Shown: piece after piece, positions 7,925 through 15,859 of the stretch | Position numbering within the stretch: the stretch's first letter is position 1 | How the letters are laid out: every line of letters begins with the position of its first letter | Assembly (NCBI GenBank): GCA_039915505.1 | Contig: JBDSND010000023.1 | Coordinates: 1 to 21,442, forward strand | Length of the DNA stretch: 21,442 nucleotides | Source: CAIWHR01 sp039915505 | GTDB lineage: Bacteria; Pseudomonadota; Gammaproteobacteria; Burkholderiales; Casimicrobiaceae | Reading direction: 5' to 3' | Notes under the pieces: generated by a model | What the model saw: only the letters and a program-made list of their open reading frames with translations | Told to the model about the DNA's origin: nothing | Database searches by the model: none | Program-made: the position numbers and the translations under genes

Positions 7925-8358
7925 AGCGCTTCACGCGCGCCGATGCGCAGTGTGGATAGGATGATCGTGCGCTCGCCACCGGTCGGGGCCGGGAAGCGCA
8001 CCGTCGCCACGATCCGGAACATCCGCAAAGGCAGGCTGGCCGAGGCCTGCACGACATCGGGATTCAAGCCCGGCGCTTCGTAGGGCGCGATGTCGACCTG
8101 CCAATTGACGTCGCCTTCGGCGGTGCCGCTTTGCGTACCCTCGCGCAGGGCGACCGAGGCCTCGTCGATCGCGCTCTGCGCCACCAACACCGCCCGGCTG
8201 TATTCCGCGGCCGCGCTGGCGTTGCCGAGCGCGCCGGAAAAGAGCCGGAAGAGCGCGGTCGCCACCAGCGAGAGGATCACGAAGGCCACCAGCACCTCGA
8301 GGAGCGAGAAGCCCTGCGGGCGCGCCGTGGCCGTGGAGTTACTGCGCGATTGCCACAC
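7921..8358 (-). CDS. gspI: T2SS minor pseudopilin GspI
   Basis: Minor pseudopilin, 145 aa. The leader ends in Pro-Gln-Gly before FSLLEVLVAFVILSLVATALF (Glu at +5), followed by the family-typical SRAVLVAQSAIDEA helix and a strand-rich C-terminus. The start is GTG at 8358, overlapping gspH by 20 nt; no ATG precedes the prepilin cleavage site in frame, so the GTG is the best choice. It sits between gspH and gspJ as in other gsp operons. Confidence 0.92.
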   Translation of the reverse strand: MWQSRSNSTATARPQGFSLLEVLVAFVILSLVATALFRLFSGALGNASAAAEYSRAVLVAQSAIDEASVALREGTQSGTAEGDVNWQVDIAPYEAPGLNPDVVQASASLPLRMFRIVATVRFPAPTGGERTIILSTLRIGAREAL

Positions 8359-8797
8359 GGCCGGTCAACCAGTCGATGTCGACGTCGAACTTGCGCTCCC
8401 CAGCGGCGAGGGTGATGCGCCCACCCGTCGAGCCACCGTCGGGAAAGAAGCGCACGGCACCGACGTTGTCGGACACGAGGTCGCTTTGCGCCGTGTAGAG
8501 CTTGAGCTCGATCTCCTCTGGCAGAGCGTGCGCCTTGGGCTCGCGATCGATGCGGAAGGTGCGCGCGGCGAGATCGAGTGTCAGCACGGCCTCGCGGCGA
8601 TTCGCGACCGCCTCGTTGCGCGCCATGCGCAGGCCCGCCGCCACTTCCCGAGCGGCACTCTTCAAGCGCGTGGTGGAGACCCCGCCGCCGAAAACCGGCA
8701 CGGCAATCGCCGCGATGAGGCCCATGAGCATCAGCACGATCATGAGCTCCAAGAGCGAGAACCCACCCTTGCCGTGGCGCTGCCTCCGTGGCGTCAT
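8339..8797 (-). CDS. gspH: T2SS minor pseudopilin GspH
   Basis: Minor pseudopilin, 152 aa. The leader is 12 residues ending in Gly-Gly, then FSLLELMIVLMLMGLIAAIAVPVF with Glu at +5. The SAAREVAAGLRMARNEAVANRREAVLTLD segment is the classic GspH/FimT pattern, and RFFPDGGSTGGRITL is its conserved C-terminal motif. I chose the ATG at 8797: it overlaps the stop of the upstream glycosyltransferase (ATGA) and has a strong GGGAGGG Shine-Dalgarno at 8802-8808. The in-frame ATG at 8860 would give an over-long leader lying inside the glycosyltransferase gene. Confidence 0.93.
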   Translation of the reverse strand: MTPRRQRHGKGGFSLLELMIVLMLMGLIAAIAVPVFGGGVSTTRLKSAAREVAAGLRMARNEAVANRREAVLTLDLAARTFRIDREPKAHALPEEIELKLYTAQSDLVSDNVGAVRFFPDGGSTGGRITLAAGERKFDVDIDWLTGRVAIAQ

Positions 8798-10518
8798 GCA
8801 TCCCTCCCGGCGAGTGCCGCGTCGGCTTCTAGGGCTGCCGATTCGCACCACCTTCGCCACGCCGCGGCGAGCACGTCAAGGAAAGCCGTCGCGAAACCGG
8901 GCGCATCGCACAGCGGCGACGCCGTGACTCGGGCGCGCATGTCTGCCCGTAGGGCGGCGAGCGCGGGGAGGTTCTGCGCCAGCGACACGGCCGCCTCGAC
9001 ATAGCCGTCGGCATCGCTCGCCACGCACTGCCCGAGGCCTGCCGCGCGGAGCAGGCTGGCGCCTTGCCGGGCGATCATGGTCTCGCCCGCAAGGGTGACG
9101 ACCGGGACGCCCATCCACAGGGCGTCGCAGGTCGTCGCTCCGCCGGTGTACGGGAAGGTGTCGAGCGCAATGTCGACCAGCGCGTGCTCGCCCAGCATCT
9201 CGGCGTGCGCAGAGGCGCCGCGGAACGTTACCCGCTCCCCGCCAACGCCGCGCGCTGTGAATGCGTTGGTGATCCTCGTTTGCACCGGCTCGACGTCGTA
9301 GCCCAGGTTCTTCAGCACCAGCCGCGAGCCGGGCACGGCCTCGAGCACGCGCCCCCAGACCGCGACGACGTCGGGAAGGATTTTGTCCACCCGGCCAAAG
9401 CATCCGAACGTGACGTAGCCGTTGCGCAATGCCGGCGTGGGCGCGACGTCCGGGGCGAAGGGCGGCGGACTGTAGACGAGCCGGGTGTGTGGCACGTAGG
9501 CCACCTGCTCGACGAAGCGCTGCGCGCCTCGCGCGAGCAGTGCCTCCGGCGTGGTCACCGGATCGGTAACGATGACGTCCATGGTCGCGATGCCGGTGGT
9601 GTCGAAGTAGTCGAGCCATGTCACCTGCACCGGCGCAGGACGGCGGGCGAACAGCAGCAGGCGGTTGCCGGGGGTGTGCCCGGCAAGGTCGACGAGCACG
9701 TCGATGCGATCGGCAACGATCCGCGAATGCGCCGCTGCGTCGTCGAGCGCAGCGATGTCGCGCCAGGTCGCGGGGGGGCGCGCGAGCTCTTCCGTGACCC
9801 AGTCGCGGGTCGAGCCGGCGTGGTAGAGGTAAAGATCGACGCTGGCGGCGAGCGGTGGCACGATCGAGCGCACGAAATGGCCGACAATATCGGCGGTGAA
9901 CTTGGGTGAAACCATGCCCACGCGCAAGCGCCGGTTTGGATCGCGATCGTTGCCGAACTCCGCTGTACGGGGATACAGCGGCACCGCGTAGCGTCGCGCC
10001 CACTCGCAATGCAAGGTGAAGAGCTCAGCAGGCGTCACCGCGGGATTGGTGTGCAGACCGATCAGCAGCTGGCTGAACAGGGTCGGACCGGTTTGCGGCG
10101 ACGCCACGGCCCGGCGGTACGCGTCGGCCGCGGCGATGTGGCGGCCGACGAGCTTGTAGACGTTGCCGAGCGCAACCGCCGCTGAAGCATGCGCCGCGTC
10201 CATGGCAAGTGCGCGCTCGAACGCGGCCTCGGCGTCGGTCATCCCGTAATCCAGGACGTGCGCCATGCCGAGGTTGAACCACGCATCCGCATCGAAGGCC
10301 TGCAACGCACTCGCGCGACGCAGGTACTGCACCGCTCCCGACGCGTTGGCGCACTGCAGGGCGAGCACACCCATTCGATAGAGGGCTTCGGCATCGGTGG
10401 GGCTCTGCGCCAGCACGAGTTTGTAGCAATGCTCGGCTTCGGCAAAGCGCCGGGCGCGCTGGCTCGCGAGCCCGGCGGACAGGAGCGTGGTACGCATGCG
10501 CGGATCGAAGGCACTCAT
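8794..10518 (-). CDS. TPR + GT41 (O-GlcNAc transferase/SPINDLY-like) glycosyltransferase inside gsp operon
   Basis: 574 aa, cytoplasmic by sequence. About three to four TPR units occupy residues 8-140, including ALYRMGVLALQ, AWFNLGMAHVLDYGMTDAEAAFERAL and AVALGNVYKLVGRHIAAADAYRRAV. A GT41 catalytic region starts near 197: LRVGMVSPKF, VLVDLAGHTPGNRLLLFARR with PAPVQVTWL, FGCFGRVDKILP (Lys379, equivalent to the UDP-binding lysine), and DTFPYTGGATTCDALWMGVP (453-472). The usual catalytic-site His of the xHPxG motif (His498 in human OGT) appears replaced by Asp210 in KFTADIVGHF. GT41 enzymes transfer sugars from nucleotide donors to Ser/Thr of proteins. It lies 53 nt after gspG and overlaps gspH by ATGA. 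The ATG at 10518 lacks a good Shine-Dalgarno. Acceptor inferred, perhaps a pseudopilin or secreted protein. Confidence 0.85.
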   Translation of the reverse strand: MSAFDPRMRTTLLSAGLASQRARRFAEAEHCYKLVLAQSPTDAEALYRMGVLALQCANASGAVQYLRRASALQAFDADAWFNLGMAHVLDYGMTDAEAAFERALAMDAAHASAAVALGNVYKLVGRHIAAADAYRRAVASPQTGPTLFSQLLIGLHTNPAVTPAELFTLHCEWARRYAVPLYPRTAEFGNDRDPNRRLRVGMVSPKFTADIVGHFVRSIVPPLAASVDLYLYHAGSTRDWVTEELARPPATWRDIAALDDAAAHSRIVADRIDVLVDLAGHTPGNRLLLFARRPAPVQVTWLDYFDTTGIATMDVIVTDPVTTPEALLARGAQRFVEQVAYVPHTRLVYSPPPFAPDVAPTPALRNGYVTFGCFGRVDKILPDVVAVWGRVLEAVPGSRLVLKNLGYDVEPVQTRITNAFTARGVGGERVTFRGASAHAEMLGEHALVDIALDTFPYTGGATTCDALWMGVPVVTLAGETMIARQGASLLRAAGLGQCVASDADGYVEAAVSLAQNLPALAALRADMRARVTASPLCDAPGFATAFLDVLAAAWRRWCESAALEADAALAGRDA

Positions 10519-10541
10519 ACGGCAACGATTGCGGGACAGGA

Positions 10542-10559
10542 CGGGCTACGCGGAGCCCG
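10542..10559 (-). other. Small hairpin between gspG and the GT41 gene
   Basis: Perfect 6-bp inverted repeat (CGGGCT / AGCCCG) with a 6-nt loop in the 53-nt gap. There is no T-tract, so it is not a complete intrinsic terminator. It could stabilise or attenuate the transcript after the major pseudopilin gene, or be chance in GC-rich DNA. Confidence 0.35.
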
Positions 10560-10571
10560 AAACCGCCGGCA

Positions 10572-11027
10572 TCACTGGGTGCTGTTGATGTCCTTGTTGA
10601 CGCCCTCCCCGCCTTCCTTGCCGTCGGCACCCAGGCTGACGATCTCGAAGGGCGACGAGGAACCCGGCGAGTTGTATTTGTAGTCGTTGCCCCAAGGGTC
10701 CTTCGGAACGGCAGTCTTCTTCCAGTAGGGACCGTTCCAGTTGGTCACCCCGGCCGGAGCCTGGATGAGAGCCTGGAGACCTTCCTGGGTCGTAGGGTAG
10801 CGCCCCACTTCGAGCTTGTAGAGATCCAGCGCCTGGGCGATCTGGCCCATCTCGACCTTGGCGGCATCGGCCTTTGCTTTCTCGCCGCGGCCGATGAAAT
10901 TGCCACCGACGATGCCCATGATGATGCCGATGAGGGTGAGCACGACCAGGATCTCGATCAGGGTCATGCCGCGCATGCGCTGTGGTCGGGGACTGGGCTG
11001 CGAGGTTCGTACACACATGAAACGCAT
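10572..11027 (-). CDS. gspG: T2SS major pseudopilin GspG
   Basis: Main subunit of the pseudopilus, 151 aa. The 20-residue leader ends Met-Arg-Gly and is followed by MTLIEILVVLTLIGIIMGIVGGNF with Glu at +5; the +1 residue is Met instead of the usual Phe. Conserved GspG features follow: AKADAAKVEMGQIAQALDLYKLEVGRYPTT, GPYWKK..PKDPWGNDY, and the calcium-site loop SLGADGKEGGEG near the C-terminus. An ATG also exists at 11033, but AAGGA (11034-11038) is ideally spaced (6 nt) for the ATG at 11027. Gaps on both sides are the largest within the operon after gspE, consistent with separately tuned expression of the major subunit. Confidence 0.95.
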   Translation of the reverse strand: MRFMCVRTSQPSPRPQRMRGMTLIEILVVLTLIGIIMGIVGGNFIGRGEKAKADAAKVEMGQIAQALDLYKLEVGRYPTTQEGLQALIQAPAGVTNWNGPYWKKTAVPKDPWGNDYKYNSPGSSSPFEIVSLGADGKEGGEGVNKDINSTQ

Positions 11028-11033
11028 GGTCAT

Positions 11034-11038
11034 TCCTT
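11034..11038 (-). promoter_or_regulatory. Ribosome binding site deciding the gspG start
   Basis: AAGGA lies directly against the ATG at 11033 but 6 nt before the ATG at 11027, favouring the inner start. The same arrangement (GAGG, then ATGACC, then ATG) occurs at gspC (2196-2199). Confidence 0.6.
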
Positions 11039-11093
11039 ATTAGCTCGTAGGGGCGCACGCCGTCCCGCAGGCGTCTGCTTTCTTAGACTGTGT

Positions 11094-12332
11094 TCACTGA
11101 ACGAGTTCGCTCATGCCCATGACACCGAGCAGGATGGAGAACACGATGCCGCCAATCATCACCGCGAGACTCAGGATCAGCACCGGTTCGAGCACCGCGA
11201 GGAAGCGCTTGACCGAGATCTGCACCTCGCGGTCGTACACCTCGGCGACCCGGGTCAGCATCTCCTCCATGCGACCGGATTCCTCGCCAACCAAGATCAT
11301 CTGAGTCGCGAGCCGGGGATAAAGACCCGTTTCGGCGAGCGGCGCGCCGAACCCCTTGCCTTCGCGCAGGCGTGCGATCACGCCGTCGAGCGCGCCCGCG
11401 AGGACGGTGTTGCCGAGCGTTTCCTTGACGATCCCAAGTCCCGTCAGGAGGGTGACCCCGTTGGTCAGCAGGGTGGCAAGGGTGCGCGAGAATCGCGCCA
11501 TCTCCACCTTCACAGCGAGATCGCCCACGAGCGGCATGCGCAGGATGCGGCCATCCCAGCGCCGGCGCACGGCCGGCCGACGGATATGGCTGCGCCAGTA
11601 CACGCTGAAGAGCACGACGCCGGCAAGCATCGCCCACCACCAGTCCCGCAGGAAACGCCCGACGACGACCACCAGCTGGGTCGCGAGCGGCAACGCCTTG
11701 CCGGCCTGCGAGAAAGTCTGTTCGAACTGCGGCACGACCCAAACCAGCAGTACCATCACCGAGGCGACGGCGACCAGCACCAGGATGGTCGGATAGATGA
11801 GGGCTGCGGTGACGCTTTCGCGCAGCTCCTTATTGCGCTCCATGGTATCGGCGAGGCGTGCGAGCACCACACCCAGGGCACCACCGGCCTCGCCGGCACG
11901 CACGATGTTCACGTAGAAGCGTGAGAACACGTCACGGCGCGCATCGAGTGCCTGGGATAGGGCCTGGCCACCACGCACGTCGTCGCGAATTTCCTGGAGG
12001 AGCTTGCCGACCGCCGGGGTCGGCGCCAGCTGGATCAGTACCTCGAGCGCCCGATCCAGAGGCAGCCCCGCCGAGAGCAGGGTGGAAAGCTCCCGGGTCA
12101 GATTGCCGAGCTGGTCGCGGGTGACGTGACGCGGGGTAAACCATGAACGCCTTGCGGCCGCCGGGGCATGGGGGGATGCGCCCGGTCGTCCCAGTGCAGC
12201 AGGTCCGACCTGCATGGGCAGCATGCCCTGGTCGCGCAGGCGCTCAATGATCTCGAACTCGCTGCCCGCCTCGAGTTCGCCGACGGCGATTTCGCCAGAG
12301 GGATCGACGGCCCGGTATCGGTAGACGGCCAT
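11094..12332 (-). CDS. gspF: T2SS inner-membrane platform protein GspF
   Basis: Polytopic core of the inner-membrane platform, contacting GspE and GspL. It is 412 aa, usual for the family. It opens with YRYRAVDPSGEIAVGELEA, the standard GspF N-terminus. Two T2SSF domains follow: residues about 72-195 (LTRELSTLLSAGLPLDRALEVL, ending in a membrane helix around 172-195) and about 275-400 (FSRTLATLLTNGVTLLTGLGIV, ending in the C-terminal helix). A third membrane segment is near 225-242. The conserved EESGRMEEMLTRVAEVYDREV is present. It starts 12 nt after the gspE stop. Confidence 0.95.
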   Translation of the reverse strand: MAVYRYRAVDPSGEIAVGELEAGSEFEIIERLRDQGMLPMQVGPAALGRPGASPHAPAAARRSWFTPRHVTRDQLGNLTRELSTLLSAGLPLDRALEVLIQLAPTPAVGKLLQEIRDDVRGGQALSQALDARRDVFSRFYVNIVRAGEAGGALGVVLARLADTMERNKELRESVTAALIYPTILVLVAVASVMVLLVWVVPQFEQTFSQAGKALPLATQLVVVVGRFLRDWWWAMLAGVVLFSVYWRSHIRRPAVRRRWDGRILRMPLVGDLAVKVEMARFSRTLATLLTNGVTLLTGLGIVKETLGNTVLAGALDGVIARLREGKGFGAPLAETGLYPRLATQMILVGEESGRMEEMLTRVAEVYDREVQISVKRFLAVLEPVLILSLAVMIGGIVFSILLGVMGMSELVQ

Positions 12333-12344
12333 GCGTAAGGTGCT

Positions 12345-14120
12345 CTAGGCTTCGCGGGTGACGCGCAGCACTTCCTCGAAGGTGGTGACCCCGGCTACGG
12401 CCTTGCGCAGGCCATCCTCGTACATGGTCCGCATGCCTTCGCGGATCGCCTCGTTGCGTAGCTCCGTAGACGTGGCGTGCTTCATCACCAGGCTACGCAA
12501 AGGGTCGGTCATGGGCAGCATTTCCAGGATGCACAACCGTCCCGCGTAGCCGGTCTGCGCGCACTGCCCACAGCCCTTGGGACGATACAGCGTAATCGGC
12601 CCGCTCGGCACGAAGCGCTGCAGGCCGAGTTGCTGTACGAGCTCGGGCAACGCCGTATATGACTCCTTGCAATGCGTACACAGGGTACGCACCAGCCGCT
12701 GAGCGAGAATGCCGATCACCGTCGAGGTAAGCAGGTAGTCTTCGATGCCCATATCGAGCAGCCGGTTCACCGTCGCAGCGGCGTCGTTGGTGTGCACGGT
12801 GGAGAGCACGAGGTGTCCGGTCAGCGCCGACTGCACCGCGATCTGCGCGGTCTCGAGGTCGCGGATCTCCCCGATCATGATCACGTCGGGATCCTGGCGC
12901 ACGATCGAGCGCAGCGCATTGGCGAAAGTCAGGTCGATCTGCGGCTTGACCTGGATCTGGTTGATCCCCGGCATCTGGTACTCGACCGGATCCTCGACGG
13001 TGAGAATCTTGACGTCGGGTTGGTTGAGGCGCTCGAGCGCGGTATAGAGCGTGGTGGTCTTGCCCGATCCGGTCGGGCCGGTGACCAGCAGGATGCCGTG
13101 CGGCTGGAGAAGCACCTCGAGGAAGGCCGCGATGGTATCCGCCTCGAATCCGAGCCTGCCGAAGTCGAGGGCGACCCCGCCCTTGTCGAGGATCCGCATC
13201 ACCACCGACTCGCCGTGCATCGTGGGCACGGTGGATACGCGGAGGTCGATTTCCTTGCCCTGCACCCGCAACCGAATGCGGCCATCCTGGGGCAGGCGCC
13301 GTTCGGCGATGTCGAGGTTCGCCATGATCTTGATGCGCGAGATCACCGCCGCGGAAAGCCGACGGGGCGGCGACTCCACCTCGTGCAGCACGCCGTCAAT
13401 CCGATAGCGCACCACCAGGCGGTTCTCGAAGGGCTCGATGTGGATGTCGGAGGCGCGCATCTCGAGCGCGTTGGTAATGACGAGCGAGACCAGCCGGATG
13501 ACCGGCGCCTCCGAGGCGAGGTCCTTGAGCTGCTGGATGTCGGCATCGAAGGCCAGGTCGTCGACGCGCTGCTCGACATCACCGACGATCTGCCCAAGGG
13601 CCGACTTTCCCGCGCCGTACAACCGCTCCAGCGCCGCCTCGAGCTCGGTCGGAATCGCCACCAGGGGCCGTATTTCGCGCCCGGTCACCATCCGGAACGC
13701 ACCAATGGTGTACTCGTCGGTGGGATCGGCCATCGCGAGGGTGAGCTCGCGCTCGTCTTCGCGCATGGGCAGCGCACGCGCCTCGCGCAGGAATCGCGGT
13801 GAGATGCGCTCTTCCATGATCGGGAATTCCGGATAGGCCGCGGGATCGACCAACGGCAGCCCGAGCAGGACCGCCAGGGCCTCGGCGACGTCGCGCTGGG
13901 CGCAAAGACCGAGGGTCACGAGCAGGTTGCCGAGCTTGTCGCCGCTCTCCTGCTGCAGGCGCAGCGCCCGCTCGAGGCCGATGGCGTCAAGCTTGCCGCG
14001 GGCTACCAGGAATTCGCCGAGTGTTCGTTCGTGAGTGGCGTTCAAGGGCGTGAGGAATTGGGCGACGGACGGGGCAGCCTTTGCCGCACGGCGGCCGGAC
14101 GTCCCGACAAGGTTGCTCAA
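12345..14120 (-). CDS. gspE: T2SS ATPase GspE
   Basis: Hexameric cytoplasmic ATPase that drives pseudopilus assembly. It has 591 aa. The N-terminal N1E/MshEN-like domain (about 33-165) binds GspL. The catalytic region has ASDIHIEP (223-230), Walker A GPTGSGKTT (348-356), Asp box VEDPVEYQ, Walker B DVIMIGEIRD (412-421) and His box TGHLVLSTVHTND (434-446). The zinc site has two CxxC pairs (Cys481/484, Cys517/520), typical of true GspE. The start codon is TTG at 14120; an in-frame TAA lies two codons upstream and no ATG occurs before the conserved domain, so TTG is the likely start even though its Shine-Dalgarno is poor. It is first in the operon. Confidence 0.95.
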   Translation of the reverse strand: MSNLVGTSGRRAAKAAPSVAQFLTPLNATHERTLGEFLVARGKLDAIGLERALRLQQESGDKLGNLLVTLGLCAQRDVAEALAVLLGLPLVDPAAYPEFPIMEERISPRFLREARALPMREDERELTLAMADPTDEYTIGAFRMVTGREIRPLVAIPTELEAALERLYGAGKSALGQIVGDVEQRVDDLAFDADIQQLKDLASEAPVIRLVSLVITNALEMRASDIHIEPFENRLVVRYRIDGVLHEVESPPRRLSAAVISRIKIMANLDIAERRLPQDGRIRLRVQGKEIDLRVSTVPTMHGESVVMRILDKGGVALDFGRLGFEADTIAAFLEVLLQPHGILLVTGPTGSGKTTTLYTALERLNQPDVKILTVEDPVEYQMPGINQIQVKPQIDLTFANALRSIVRQDPDVIMIGEIRDLETAQIAVQSALTGHLVLSTVHTNDAAATVNRLLDMGIEDYLLTSTVIGILAQRLVRTLCTHCKESYTALPELVQQLGLQRFVPSGPITLYRPKGCGQCAQTGYAGRLCILEMLPMTDPLRSLVMKHATSTELRNEAIREGMRTMYEDGLRKAVAGVTTFEEVLRVTREA

Positions 14121-14164
14121 AAGTTAACCGATGATCATAGCACGGGGGACTTAATCGAAGTCTC

Positions 14165-14194
14165 AGGATAGCCGCGAGAATCAAGGTGTTGCAA
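14165..14194 (-). promoter_or_regulatory. Candidate sigma-70 promoter for the gsp operon
   Basis: TTGCAA (14194-14189) and TATCCT (14170-14165) are 18 nt apart, each matching four of six consensus bases, 45 nt before the gspE start. A second possible -10, TATGAT (14139-14134), lacks a good -35. Assigned by eye only. Confidence 0.4.
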
Positions 14195-14454
14195 AGCATT
14201 TCTCGGCGGAGTGTCGCCCTTTGCCGACGACCTCGCGCTCGATTGTCGCTGGCTGCCGACGGATGCGGGTCGAATGGCCATCGCATCGACAATCGGGGCT
14301 ATCCGCGCCAAGCGCCGCCTGGCATCCCAAAGGCGCTCGCCCCGCCTGGAGGGGATGTGCGCAGCCCACGTAGTAGGCAAGCCTGGGGGAGGTTACCCGA
14401 CGAGACTTCCGCAGGGCGGGAAACGGGAGGTAGGGCGAGCGAGCGCAGGCTGCC

Positions 14455-14487
14455 GTGGCGGCGATCCCGGTCGTACGTCGCCGCCAC
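14455..14487. repeat. 9-bp inverted repeat in the hemL-gspE gap
   Basis: GTGGCGGCG (14455-14463) and its exact complement CGCCGCCAC (14479-14487) flank a 15-nt loop. It has no T-tract on either side. It could be an operator or an RNA stem; the function is unknown. Confidence 0.5.
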
Positions 14488-14581
14488 CACGCGCATCTTG
14501 AGCCTGCGCGGACGCGGCGGTGCGGCGCTGGGCGCCGGGTCAGGGGCGCTGCTAGAAAACGCCTCCTCGGCCCGCGCCGCG

Positions 14582-15859
14582 TCAGATCGCCGCGAAACAG
14601 CCCTCGGCGATGGCGAGGGTCTCGCCGATAATCTGCGCGCCATGCGCCGCAGACACGAAGCCGGCCTCGTACGCGGACGGCGCCAGGTACACGCCCGCCT
14701 CCAGCATGGCATGAAAGAAGCGGTTGAAGCGCGCCTTGTCGCTGGCCAGCACGGCGTCATAGGAAGCCGGCACGCGGGCCGCGAAATAGATCCCGAACAT
14801 TCCGCCGATGGCCTGCGCGCTGAACGGCACGCCGGCCCTCGCGGCGCGATCGGCGAGGCCATCGGTGAGTGCCAGGGTGTGCACGCCCAGGCGCTCGTAG
14901 AACCCCGGGGCGGCGATGGCGCGCAAGGTGGCGAGGCCTGCCGCCACCGCCACCGGATTGCCCGACAGCGTCCCCGCCTGGTAGACCGGCCCCAGCGGCG
15001 CAATCGCCTCCATGATCGCGCGGCGACCGCCGAAGGCACCGACCGGCATGCCGCCTCCGATCACCTTGCCGAGGGTGGTGAGGTCGGGGGTGATGCCATA
15101 GAGCGCCTGGGCACCGCCGGGATGCACGCGGAAGCCGGTCATCACCTCGTCGAAGATCAGCACCGCACCGTAGCGATCGCAGCCATCGCGCAGGCCCTGC
15201 AAAAACCCCGGTGCCGGCGCAACCAGGTTCATGTTGCCCGCCACAGGTTCGACGATGATCCCAGCGATCCCCGTGGGGTTGTCGCGGAAAACAGCCTCGA
15301 CGGCAGCGCGATCGTTGTACGGCAGGACGACCGTTTCGTTGGCGATCGCGGCCGGCACCCCTGCCGATGACGGCTGGCCGAAGGTCAGCGCTCCCGAGCC
15401 CGCCTTCACGAGCAGGCTGTCGCCGTGGCCGTGATAGCAGCCTTCGAATTTCACGATCTTGCTGCGACCGGTCACGCCGCGAGCGAGGCGCAGCGCCGAC
15501 ATCGTCGCCTCCGTACCCGAGGAGACGAGCCGCACCATCTCCATCGACGGCACCCGTTCGCAGAGCAGTTCCGCGAGCTCGATTTCCGCGAGCGTCGGCG
15601 CGCCGAACGAGAGGCCATGGGCGGCCGTCTCCTGCACCGCGCGCACGACATCGCGGTGCGCATGGCCGAGGATCGCCGGCCCCCACGAGCCGACGTAGTC
15701 GATGTAGCGCTTGCCGTCCGCATCCCACAGGTAGGGCCCCTCGCCGCGCGTGAAGAACCGGGGCGTACCGCCCACCGATCGGAAGGCCCGGACAGGGGAG
15801 TTCACGCCGGCGGGAATGGTGCGCTGGGCGCGGGCGAAAAGCTCGTCGTTGCGACTCAT
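14582..15859 (-). CDS. hemL: Glutamate-1-semialdehyde 2,1-aminomutase
   Basis: PLP enzyme that converts glutamate-1-semialdehyde to 5-aminolevulinate in the C5 route to heme. It has 425 aa, the usual length. It opens with SRNDELFARAQRTIPAGVNSPVRAF, a hallmark of HemL. GSWGPAILGHAH, VSSGTEATMSALRLAR and GCYHGHGDSLLVKAGSG line the active site. FDEVMTGFRV carries the PLP-binding Asp, and TTLGKVIGGGMPVGAFGG carries the Schiff-base lysine Lys265. The ATG at 15859 overlaps the thiE stop (ATGA), with AGGGA 8 nt upstream. It is the third gene of a thiD-thiE-hemL run. The longer open frame upstream is only a shadow across thiE. Confidence 0.97.
   Translation of the reverse strand: MSRNDELFARAQRTIPAGVNSPVRAFRSVGGTPRFFTRGEGPYLWDADGKRYIDYVGSWGPAILGHAHRDVVRAVQETAAHGLSFGAPTLAEIELAELLCERVPSMEMVRLVSSGTEATMSALRLARGVTGRSKIVKFEGCYHGHGDSLLVKAGSGALTFGQPSSAGVPAAIANETVVLPYNDRAAVEAVFRDNPTGIAGIIVEPVAGNMNLVAPAPGFLQGLRDGCDRYGAVLIFDEVMTGFRVHPGGAQALYGITPDLTTLGKVIGGGMPVGAFGGRRAIMEAIAPLGPVYQAGTLSGNPVAVAAGLATLRAIAAPGFYERLGVHTLALTDGLADRAARAGVPFSAQAIGGMFGIYFAARVPASYDAVLASDKARFNRFFHAMLEAGVYLAPSAYEAGFVSAAHGAQIIGETLAIAEGCFAAI

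Larger units (their letters stand above)
14121..14581. other. Non-coding region between hemL and gspE
   Basis: About 460 nt with no ORF I can support: the open frames across it have shadow-like composition and no motif. It holds candidate promoter elements for the gsp operon near its gspE end (14134-14194), a 9-bp inverted repeat (14455-14487), and a 6-bp hairpin (14523-14537) just after hemL without a T-tract. I recognise no riboswitch or structured RNA family. Confidence 0.6.

Noticed and set aside
12672..13802. 376-codon plus-strand open frame opposite gspE
   Set aside because: The opposite strand carries every GspE motif; this frame is His/Arg/Asp-rich shadow.
14211..14501. 96-codon plus-strand frame in the hemL-gspE gap
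   Set aside because: No recognisable motif, no good ribosome site, and composition like the shadow frames.
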